Shown here: positions 1 through 7,064 of the stretch, piece after piece
How positions within the stretch are numbered: position 1 is the stretch's first letter
Layout of the letters: each line of letters begins with the position of its first letter
From: DATEMK01 sp035275625
GTDB taxonomy: Bacteria; Bacteroidota; Bacteroidia; AKYH767-A; OLB10
Direction of reading: 5' to 3'
Length of the DNA: 11,465 nucleotides
Assembly: GCA_035275625.1 (NCBI GenBank)
Contig: DATEMK010000018.1
Span: 1-11,465 of the forward strand
The notes under the pieces: model-generated
The model's database searches: none
Seen by the model: the letters and a program-made list of their open reading frames with translations, nothing else
Told to the model about the DNA's origin: nothing
Made by a program: the position numbers and the translations under genes

Positions 1-10
1 AAAAATAAAA

Positions 11-355
11 ATGAAAAAAGTAAAATTAATTCTGTTATCACTTTGCTGTGTGCTGCTCAGCAAAGTATCATTCGCTCAGGACAGCAAAACAGATACTATT
101 AAAGTATTTGGCAATTGCAATATGTGCAAAGCAACCATAGAAGGTTCACTAAAAAAGAAAGATGGTGTGCTCTCGAAAAACTGGAATAAGGATACCAAAA
201 TGCTGGCAGTGACTTACGACCCTTCAAAAATTACTGTTCAGAAAATCGGTGAAAAAGTTGCCGGTGCCGGTTATGACAACCAGTACGCTACAGCACCTGA
301 TGAAGCATACAATAATCTTCATTCATGCTGCCAATACGAGAGACCGAAGAAATAA
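11..355 (+). CDS. Secreted heavy-metal-associated (HMA) domain protein
   Basis: A 114-residue protein with a signal peptide at residues 1-22 (Lys-rich start, Leu-rich core, probable cut after SFA before Gln23), so it should act in the periplasm. The rest is a single HMA fold, as in copper chaperones and ATPase N-termini: beta strand DTIKVFG, then the metal loop GNCNMC with Cys36 and Cys39, then a helix and the usual closing strands. The C-terminus adds His104, Cys106 and Cys107 in HSCCQYER, which could be further ligands. It leads an operon of metal pumps, so a role as periplasmic binder or donor of Cu(I)/Ag(I) to the RND system is likely, but this is inferred from context. The ATG lies only 10 bases inside the window, so its promoter is not visible. 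The family is clear; the exact metal is not. Confidence 0.87.
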   Translation: MKKVKLILLSLCCVLLSKVSFAQDSKTDTIKVFGNCNMCKATIEGSLKKKDGVLSKNWNKDTKMLAVTYDPSKITVQKIGEKVAGAGYDNQYATAPDEAYNNLHSCCQYERPKK

Positions 356-468
356 ATGGGCAATATGCAAATGGGCAATAGACAAATCGGCAATTGGCAA
401 ATGGGCAATGGAAAATTATTAAGGCAATTGCCATTTTGCATTTTGCTATTTTGCTTATTGCCATTTTA
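356..468. repeat. GCAA-rich direct/inverted repeat filling the gap before the RND gene
   Basis: The gap between the HMA gene and the pump gene is almost wholly a low-complexity element. The left part (356-411) repeats variants of GGCAAATGGGCAAT. The right part (about 423-468) carries the reverse-complement type, with TTGCCATTTTGC and GCTTATTGCC. A perfect 10-bp palindrome, GGCAATTGCC, sits at 423-432. As RNA the two arms could pair imperfectly into a long hairpin. The same architecture recurs at 7071-7142, with an exact 13-base match (TTTTGCTTATTGC at 449-461 and 7109-7121). It could be a dispersed intergenic repeat, an mRNA-stability hairpin or an attenuator; the sequence does not decide. 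An in-frame stop at 467-469 keeps it out of the pump's coding region. Confidence 0.7.
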
Positions 469-478
469 ATTTAAAATC

Positions 479-1750
479 GTGGTAAAATATCTCATAGCAT
501 TTTCATTTCGCAACCGTTGGCTGGTCTTGTTGTTCAGCATTGGCTTATTCGGCTGGGGCGCTTATTCTGTCAAGAAAAATCCTATTGATGCAATTCCTGA
601 TTTGTCAGAAAACCAGGTAATTGTTTTTACAGAATGGATGGGACGAAGTCCGCAGGTTATCGAAGACCAGGTAACATATCCGCTTGTATCAAATTTTCAA
701 AACATTCCAAAAATTAAAAATGTCCGTGGAACTTCTATGTTCGGGATGAGCTTCGTGTACGTGGTCTTTGAAGATAATGTTGACATCTACTGGGCACGTA
801 CCCGTGTACTTGAAAGATTAAACTATGCACAGCGTTTGTTGCCGGAAGGTGTGATGCCGACTCTTGGTCCTGACGGGACAGGAGTTGGTCATGTTTACTG
901 GTACACACTTGATGCACCGGGTTTTGATTTGGGGGAGCTTCGTGCATTGCAGGATTGGTATATCAAATACGGTTTGCAAACTGTGAAAGGTGTAAGTGAA
1001 GTTGCATCATTCGGAGGATTTCAAAAACAATATCAAATAAACATTGACCCGCATAAGCTGAATTTTTACAACATCTCCATGATGGATGTTTTGAAAGCGG
1101 TGAAGAGTAACAACAATGATGTGGGCGGAAGAAAATTTGAAATGAGCAACATCGGATATATCGTTCGTGGGTTGGGTTATATTAAGAGCAAAAAAGATAT
1201 TGAAAATATTCCTGTAGGAAAAAATGGCACTATTCCTATTACAATTGGAATGGTCTCATCAGGAATACAGATGGGAGGCGATTTGCGTCTTGGAATTTTT
1301 GATGAGAATGGAGAAGGAGAAGTAGTCGGAGGAATTATCGTCATGCGATATGGAGAAAATGCAGATGAAGTTATTAAAAGAGTAAAAACAAAACTTACCG
1401 GCATCGAAAAAGGATTACCCGAAGGAGTGAAATTTAAAGTGGCGTATGACAGAAGCGAACTTATAGAAGCTGCAATAGGTTCAGTGAAAAAAACCATCAT
1501 TGAAGAAATGATTGTAGTGTCATTTATTGTTTTGATTTTTCTTTTTCACTGGCGAAGTGCATTTATCATCATCATCCAGATTCCCGTTTCTATTGCAGCA
1601 AGCTTCATCCTGCTTGAAGCATTCGGAATTTCTTCAAACATCATGTCTATTACGGGTATCGCTTTGGCAATCGGTGTGGTGGTTGACGATGGAATTATGA
1701 TGGTGGAAAATGCTTACAGGCACTTAGCAGAAAGACGAAAAGATGAATAA
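479..1750 (+). CDS. cusA: Heavy-metal efflux RND pump, N-terminal part (split CusA/CzcA)
   Basis: This 423-residue product matches the first 40 percent of a heavy-metal RND transporter, the inner-membrane proton antiporter of a Cus/Czc tripartite pump. It has transmembrane helix 1 (about 13-31), the conserved NPIDAIPDLSENQVIVFTEW segment that opens the periplasmic porter domain, that domain itself (about 35-335), and helices 2-4 (about 342-412). Helix 4 contains VVVDDGIMMVEN. Asp403 aligns, from memory, with the proton-relay Asp405 of E. coli CusA, and Met389 in NIMS with a channel methionine. The start is GTG at 479, because a stop at 467-469 prevents extension and the first residues fit the family. 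The frame ends right after helix 4 in a charged cytoplasmic loop; the next gene carries on from there, overlapping by 8 bases. Alone it cannot be a complete pump. Confidence 0.88.
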   Translation: MVKYLIAFSFRNRWLVLLFSIGLFGWGAYSVKKNPIDAIPDLSENQVIVFTEWMGRSPQVIEDQVTYPLVSNFQNIPKIKNVRGTSMFGMSFVYVVFEDNVDIYWARTRVLERLNYAQRLLPEGVMPTLGPDGTGVGHVYWYTLDAPGFDLGELRALQDWYIKYGLQTVKGVSEVASFGGFQKQYQINIDPHKLNFYNISMMDVLKAVKSNNNDVGGRKFEMSNIGYIVRGLGYIKSKKDIENIPVGKNGTIPITIGMVSSGIQMGGDLRLGIFDENGEGEVVGGIIVMRYGENADEVIKRVKTKLTGIEKGLPEGVKFKVAYDRSELIEAAIGSVKKTIIEEMIVVSFIVLIFLFHWRSAFIIIIQIPVSIAASFILLEAFGISSNIMSITGIALAIGVVVDDGIMMVENAYRHLAERRKDE

Positions 1751-3662
1751 CGAAAAGAAAATACAGGAAGAAAAACGGCTCAACATCATTGAGCAGGCAT
1801 GTCAGCAAATTGGCAAGGGTGCGTTTTATTCTACTATTATAATTGTAACATCTTTTCTGCCTGTATTCATGCTGACAGGTCAGGAAGGAAAATTATTTTC
1901 TCCGCTTGCGTGGACAAAAACTTTTATCCTTCTCATTGATGCTTTTATTGCTGTTACGCTTGTTCCTGTTCTTGCTTCATTCTTTCTGAAAGGAAAAAAT
2001 TTCAGACCTGAAACAAAAAATCCTGTCAACAATATTCTTCAGAAAATTTATTCACCAATAATTAAATGGTGTTTAGAATGGAGAAAAACAACACTCGGAA
2101 TTAACGTCATTGCTCTGCTTATAAGCATTCCTATGATGATGCAGATGGGAACAGAGTTTATGCCTCCTCTTGATGAAGGAAGTATTTTGTTTATGCCTGT
2201 AACATTACCGGATGTTTCCAATTCAGAAGTGAAACGGCTTTTGCAGGTGCAGGATAAAATCATTGCTACAGTTCCAGAAGTAAAAAATGTTTTGGGAAAA
2301 GCAGGAAGAGCGAGCACAGCAACCGACAATTCTCCCATCAGCATGATTGAAACAATTGTTTTGCTGAAACCAAAATCGGAATGGAGAGCGGGAATTACCA
2401 AAGAAGATATTGTAAACGAACTCAACGCCAAACTTCAGATTCCCGGAACTGTGAATGGCTGGACACAGCCCATCATAAACCGGATAAATATGTTGTCAAC
2501 CGGAATCCGGACTGATGTTGGTGTTAAAATTATGGGCGACAATCTTGACACGCTGAATAAGCTTGCACAGCAGGTAAAACAAGAACTCACAGGATTGGAT
2601 GGGGTAAAAGATTTATATGCTGACCCGATTATTGGAGGAAAGTATCTTGACATCAGGATTAAGAAAGATGAAATCGGCAGGTATGGTTTAAGTGTGGATG
2701 ATGTGAACATGGTAATTGAATCCGCTATTGGCGGCATGAATCTTACCACTACAATCGAGGGACGGCAGCGATTCAGTGTGAACGCACGGCTTGCCCAGGA
2801 TTACCGTAGTTCACTTGACGATATAAAACGAATACCGATTCAGACAATGGATTTCGGTCCTGTTCCACTGTCGTCAGTTGCTGATATTTATTTTGATGAT
2901 GGTCCGCCAATGATTCAGTCAGAAAATTCTTTGCTGCGGGGTACAGTTCTTTTTAATGTGCGTGGACGTGATTTGGGAAGCACTGTAAAAGATGCGCAGA
3001 AAAAAATTGATGAAACAATCAAAAAGCTTCCGCGCGGATATTTTATTGAATGGAGCGGTCAATGGGAAAATCAAATCCGTGCATCAAACACTCTGAAGAT
3101 AATTTGCCCGATTGTTATTCTTATTATTTTCCTTGTGTTGTATATGGTTTACAAATCTGTCAGGGAAGCATTCTTCAGCTTAATCACAATTCCTTTTGCA
3201 CTCATTGGCGGAGTATATATGGTGTACTTTTATCATGTAAATCTTTCTGTTGCAGTTGCAGTAGGTTTCATTGCATTGTTCGGCATTGCTGTGCAGACGT
3301 GCATCTTCATGATAATTTATTTGCATGAATCCATGCATGAACTGGTTCGGTTGAAAGGAAATTCACGAGAAACAATTTCCAATAGTGACTTGCGCGAATA
3401 TATATACAGAGGAGCAGCACAGCGGTTAAGACCAAAGATGATGACGGTGGCTGTCATGTTGTTCGGGCTTGTCCCTGTTTTGTGGAGTCACGGTGTTGGC
3501 AGTGATGTTATGATTCCAATTGTGCTGCCGATGATAGGCGGAGTTCTTACATCTTCAATTTTTGTTTTGCTCACTACACCCGTTGTCTTTGAAATGGTAA
3601 AAGAATACGAGCTGAATAAATTCGGAAAAATGGATATGGTTGAATCTGCGATAAAACATTAA
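1743..3662 (+). CDS. cusA: Heavy-metal efflux RND pump, C-terminal part (split CusA/CzcA)
   Basis: This 639-residue product supplies the rest of the RND pump: helices 5 and 6 (about 27-83, with the conserved LTGQEGKLFSPLAWTKT), helix 7 (about 117-135), the second periplasmic porter domain (about 140-445), and helices 8-12 (about 452-618). With the upstream part the total is about 1,060 residues, the normal full length. Met201 and Met250 (in NRINMLSTGIRT) align with the CusA metal-site methionines 573 and 623, but Leu316 stands where CusA has Met672. Lys565 in RLRPKMMT matches CusA Lys984, while Gln518 occupies the place of the relay Glu939. These alignments are from memory. The ATG at 1743 may be a true start coupled to the upstream stop (ATGAATAA overlap), or the two frames may be one gene with a frameshift. 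No decay is visible on either side. Confidence 0.88.
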   Translation: MNNEKKIQEEKRLNIIEQACQQIGKGAFYSTIIIVTSFLPVFMLTGQEGKLFSPLAWTKTFILLIDAFIAVTLVPVLASFFLKGKNFRPETKNPVNNILQKIYSPIIKWCLEWRKTTLGINVIALLISIPMMMQMGTEFMPPLDEGSILFMPVTLPDVSNSEVKRLLQVQDKIIATVPEVKNVLGKAGRASTATDNSPISMIETIVLLKPKSEWRAGITKEDIVNELNAKLQIPGTVNGWTQPIINRINMLSTGIRTDVGVKIMGDNLDTLNKLAQQVKQELTGLDGVKDLYADPIIGGKYLDIRIKKDEIGRYGLSVDDVNMVIESAIGGMNLTTTIEGRQRFSVNARLAQDYRSSLDDIKRIPIQTMDFGPVPLSSVADIYFDDGPPMIQSENSLLRGTVLFNVRGRDLGSTVKDAQKKIDETIKKLPRGYFIEWSGQWENQIRASNTLKIICPIVILIIFLVLYMVYKSVREAFFSLITIPFALIGGVYMVYFYHVNLSVAVAVGFIALFGIAVQTCIFMIIYLHESMHELVRLKGNSRETISNSDLREYIYRGAAQRLRPKMMTVAVMLFGLVPVLWSHGVGSDVMIPIVLPMIGGVLTSSIFVLLTTPVVFEMVKEYELNKFGKMDMVESAIKH

Positions 3663-3669
3663 TAAAAAA

Positions 3670-5763
3670 ATGAAACATCAACATCACGGTGCTCCAGTAA
3701 TAAATGATAACGGTGATACCTATTATTGTCCCATGCACCCATACATTACCAGAAAGCAGCCTGGAAATTGTCCTGAGTGCGGGATGAAGCTGGAGAAAAT
3801 GGAAAAACATTCTTCGCAACATCGGGAAAGTCATGGAACAATGGTAGCGGATTTTAAAAAGCGGTTTTGGATAACATTCATATTTACGATTCCCGTCATG
3901 CTGCTTTCACCAATGATTCAGCAATGGTTTCATTTCAATCTTTCTTTTACGGGTTCAACTTACTTGCTGTTTGCACTTTCAACAATCGTTTTTATTTACG
4001 GTGGTTCACCATTCTTAAAAGGGCTGGTTGGCGAATTGAGAAATGGTGCACCCGGCATGATGACATTGATTGCGGTTGCTATCTCTGTGGCTTATGCTTA
4101 CAGTGTTGCCACTGTTTTTGGGTTGCAGGGAATGGATTTTTTCTGGGAACTCTGCACACTTATTTTAATCATGCTATTAGGACATTGGATTGAAATGAAA
4201 TCCGTTGCTGGGGCATCAAAAGAACTTGAATTGTTAATTCAGCTTATGCCTTCGGAAGCACATCTTCTTCACGGGCAACAAGTCATGGAAGTAAAAACCG
4301 ATTCACTCAAAGAAGGTGATTTGATTTTGATAAAGCCGGGTGAAAAAATTGCAGCAGATGGAATAATTTCAGAGGGCGAAAGTTATTTAAACGAATCTAT
4401 GCTAACGGGTGAATCCGTTCCGGTTAAAAAACAAAACGGAGAAAAAGTAATTGCCGGTTCGATAAATGGAAACGCTTCATTAAAGGTAAAAGTAAGTCAT
4501 GCCTCAAAAGATTCTTATTTATCGAGAGTAATTAAATTGGTGGACGATGCACAAAAGGCAAAATCAAAAACTCAGTTGCTTGCAGACAAAGCAGCGCGTA
4601 TTCTTACCATTGTTGCATTGGTTGCGGGTTTTGCAACTTTATTTTTTTGGTGGCTGATAGCAAAAGAAACCCTGGTATTTGCGTTAGAAAGAATGGTAAC
4701 AGTAATTGTTATTTGTTGCCCTCATGCTTTAGGATTGGCAGTTCCTTTAGTAGTTGCAATCTCTACATCTCTGTCAGCAAAAAATGGGTTGCTCATAAAA
4801 AACAGAACTGCATTTGAGAATGCAAGAAAAGTCACAACAATCATTTTTGACAAAACCGGAACGCTCACAGTAGGAAAATTCCAAGTGGTTCGTTTTAAAT
4901 CCTACATAGAAAATATTTCTGATGACCAATTAATAGGATTGGCAGCAGCCATTGAGCAAAATTCAGAACATCCCGTTGCAACGGGAGTAGTAGCAAAAGC
5001 TAAAGAATTGAATTTGTCTTTACCGAAAGTTGAAGGCTTTAAAGCCATGACGGGCAAAGGAGTAGAAGGAATAATTGACAGAAAGGAAATAATGATTGTC
5101 AGCCCAAAGTACGTGAAAGAAAAATTTCCTTCTCACGAACTTGATATGAATGGAAAAGAAAATGAAACAATAGTTTATGTTTTAATAGATGATAAAGTTG
5201 CAGGATTTATTGCCTTGGCTGATAAAATCCGTCCCGAATCTTACGATGCAATAAAAACACTTCACGCAAACGGAATTAAATCCATTTTGCTTACAGGTGA
5301 TAATTCAAAAGTTGCAAAGAGTGTCAATGATGAATTAAAAATGGATGGATTTTTCGCAGAAGTATTACCGCATCAGAAATTAGAAAAAATAAAAGAACTA
5401 CAACATGATGGAGAATTTGTTGCTATGACGGGCGATGGAGTAAATGATGCACCTGCATTAGCTCAAGCTGATGTAGGCATTGCTGTGGGAAGCGGGAGTG
5501 ATATTGCAGCAGAAACCGCAGGAATTATTTTGGTCAACAGCAATCCAAAGGATATTGCAAGTTTGATTCTTTTCGGAAAAGCAACTTACCGGAAGATGAT
5601 TCAGAATTTAATTTGGGCAACAGGTTACAATGTAATTGCATTACCACTTGCAGCAGGAGTTCTTTACAAGTGGAACATCATGTTAAGTCCGGCAGCCGGA
5701 GCAGTGCTGATGAGTTTAAGCACAATCGTAGTTGCTATTAATGCTAAACTTCTTAAACCATAA
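3670..5763 (+). CDS. copB: P1B-3 type copper/silver-transporting ATPase (CopB-like)
   Basis: A 697-residue P-type ATPase that would export metal from cytoplasm to periplasm using ATP. The N-terminus is His-rich (MKHQHHG), followed by a heavy-metal-binding module (YYCPMHP at 18-24, then CPECGM at 34-39) in place of an HMA domain. Eight membrane helices lie at about 65-85, 97-113, 131-150, 157-174, 310-331, 341-367, 645-665 and 672-694. The actuator motif TGES is at 246-249, the phosphorylation site DKTGTLT has Asp394, the nucleotide-binding SEHP is at 432-435, and the hinge TGDGVNDAP begins at 587. The transport motif in helix 6 is CPH (350-352), and MSLSTIVVAINA closes helix 8; both mark the P1B-3 (CopB) class, which handles Cu(I), Cu(II) or Ag(I). 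Cys349 beside the CPH motif is an extra thiol. It starts 7 bases after the pump gene. Confidence 0.93.
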   Translation: MKHQHHGAPVINDNGDTYYCPMHPYITRKQPGNCPECGMKLEKMEKHSSQHRESHGTMVADFKKRFWITFIFTIPVMLLSPMIQQWFHFNLSFTGSTYLLFALSTIVFIYGGSPFLKGLVGELRNGAPGMMTLIAVAISVAYAYSVATVFGLQGMDFFWELCTLILIMLLGHWIEMKSVAGASKELELLIQLMPSEAHLLHGQQVMEVKTDSLKEGDLILIKPGEKIAADGIISEGESYLNESMLTGESVPVKKQNGEKVIAGSINGNASLKVKVSHASKDSYLSRVIKLVDDAQKAKSKTQLLADKAARILTIVALVAGFATLFFWWLIAKETLVFALERMVTVIVICCPHALGLAVPLVVAISTSLSAKNGLLIKNRTAFENARKVTTIIFDKTGTLTVGKFQVVRFKSYIENISDDQLIGLAAAIEQNSEHPVATGVVAKAKELNLSLPKVEGFKAMTGKGVEGIIDRKEIMIVSPKYVKEKFPSHELDMNGKENETIVYVLIDDKVAGFIALADKIRPESYDAIKTLHANGIKSILLTGDNSKVAKSVNDELKMDGFFAEVLPHQKLEKIKELQHDGEFVAMTGDGVNDAPALAQADVGIAVGSGSDIAAETAGIILVNSNPKDIASLILFGKATYRKMIQNLIWATGYNVIALPLAAGVLYKWNIMLSPAAGAVLMSLSTIVVAINAKLLKP

Positions 5764-5768
5764 AAATC

Positions 5769-7064
5769 ATGCTCATTGCATTAAATAATCAAGCAGCTAT
5801 AAAAAATTATTTTTGGAATTTTCTCTTGAGCAAAAAATTCGTTTTAATTTTTCTTTTTTCCTATTGCATAATACCTGAAACTTATTCTCAGGTTCTCTCT
5901 CTCGATTCTGTTTTATCAAGAATCGAAAATAATAATCCGGCTTTGCTTTCCTACACTAACAAGATTGCCGGTGCAAATGAGCGGGTAAATAGCGTGCGGA
6001 CATGGATGCCAACAATGATTGGTGTACAAGCGGGAGACAATCCATACTCATTCGATTTTAAAAATAATACCTACCAGGCAATGTTTGTCGCAGAGCAATG
6101 GTTTCCTAACGGCAAGCGGAACACTGCGAAAGAAAATTATTTTAAATCTTTCGCTTCCATAAAGCAAAACGAATACGACTACCTGAAGAATCAATTATTT
6201 GCTAAGGCGAAAGAAACTTATTATGAGCGATACATCACCGAAAAGAAAATTCAAATTATCAAAGACAATATTGAATTGATGAAAGCAATGGTTGACATCA
6301 GCGAAAAACATCTGTCATCGGGAATGGAAGACTTAGGAAGCATCTACAAAACAAAAGCGCGTCTTACTGATTCTCAAACAATGCTTCTTCATGAAGAGAA
6401 TATGGTGAAATCACTTACAGTGACCTTAAATTACCTGATGAATTCTGATGTAAATCAGCAGTTTGATGTGGATACAAACAACCTCGTGAAAAATTATCGT
6501 GAGAAAAATTTATTTCCACTTAAAGATTCGCTTGCATTGATACGAAGTGACATTCAGAGAATCAACAGTGAAATTTCAAACACGACACTTAATCGGACGC
6601 TGATGTCTCTACAATCAAAACCGGAATATGGATTCCGTTTTGAGCATACTGCCATGTTCAGCGGGAAAGACCTGTATGCTGCAATGTTCATGGTTAGCGT
6701 ACCGATATTTTCAAAGTCTTCGCGTGGATACAAAAGTGAAGTAAAAGCAATGGGATTTGAAATTTCTGCAATGGAACAGGACAAGCAGGCAATGCTGAAC
6801 ATGGCGAATCAAATGGTAACCATGATTGTGCTCGAACTTAATACCGAATATGCAGAAGTGGACAATTACCGGAACAAGGTGATTCCGGCATACAAAAAAA
6901 GTTTCGATACAAATCTTTTAAGCTATAGCCAAAATACAGGCGAGCTGATGAAAGCATTGCTTGCATGGGATGATTTGCAAATGGCGCAAATGAAATATTT
7001 AGAACATCTCGGAATATTACTTAAAGCACAGGCAGAATATGAAAAGGAAATGCAGATACGATAA
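5769..7064 (+). CDS. TolC-family outer-membrane efflux protein (CusC-like)
   Basis: A 431-residue outer-membrane channel subunit. The mature part begins near Gln41 with QVLSLDSVLSRIENNNPAL, the usual opening of the outer-membrane efflux protein repeat. Two helical-hairpin repeats follow (about 45-235 and 245-428), rich in long charged and Gln/Ala helices, as in the periplasmic tunnel of TolC. A signal peptide core (FVLIFLFSYCIIP) precedes a probable cut at TYS-Q; there is no lipobox, unlike E. coli CusC. The annotated ATG gives a 20-residue extension ahead of the signal; a TTG at 5826 would give a more ordinary signal peptide. It begins 5 bases after the ATPase stop and its last codons overlap the start of the next gene, so it belongs to the operon and should form the exit duct for the RND pump. 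Confidence 0.88.
   Translation: MLIALNNQAAIKNYFWNFLLSKKFVLIFLFSYCIIPETYSQVLSLDSVLSRIENNNPALLSYTNKIAGANERVNSVRTWMPTMIGVQAGDNPYSFDFKNNTYQAMFVAEQWFPNGKRNTAKENYFKSFASIKQNEYDYLKNQLFAKAKETYYERYITEKKIQIIKDNIELMKAMVDISEKHLSSGMEDLGSIYKTKARLTDSQTMLLHEENMVKSLTVTLNYLMNSDVNQQFDVDTNNLVKNYREKNLFPLKDSLALIRSDIQRINSEISNTTLNRTLMSLQSKPEYGFRFEHTAMFSGKDLYAAMFMVSVPIFSKSSRGYKSEVKAMGFEISAMEQDKQAMLNMANQMVTMIVLELNTEYAEVDNYRNKVIPAYKKSFDTNLLSYSQNTGELMKALLAWDDLQMAQMKYLEHLGILLKAQAEYEKEMQIR

Noticed and set aside
423..470. Rho-independent terminator after the HMA gene
   Set aside because: The arms can pair but are AT-rich with many mismatches, and no clean U-tract directly follows a GC stem; a hairpin spacer inside the operon fits better.
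735..2749. Several minus-strand open frames of 70-127 codons within the RND gene
   Set aside because: They lie antisense to strongly conserved pump domains, have no recognisable domains, and reflect codon bias of the real gene.
3050..3328. 92-codon plus-strand frame inside the pump's C-terminal part
   Set aside because: It is a Cys/His-rich out-of-frame reading of transmembrane helices 8-10; no independent start context or family match.
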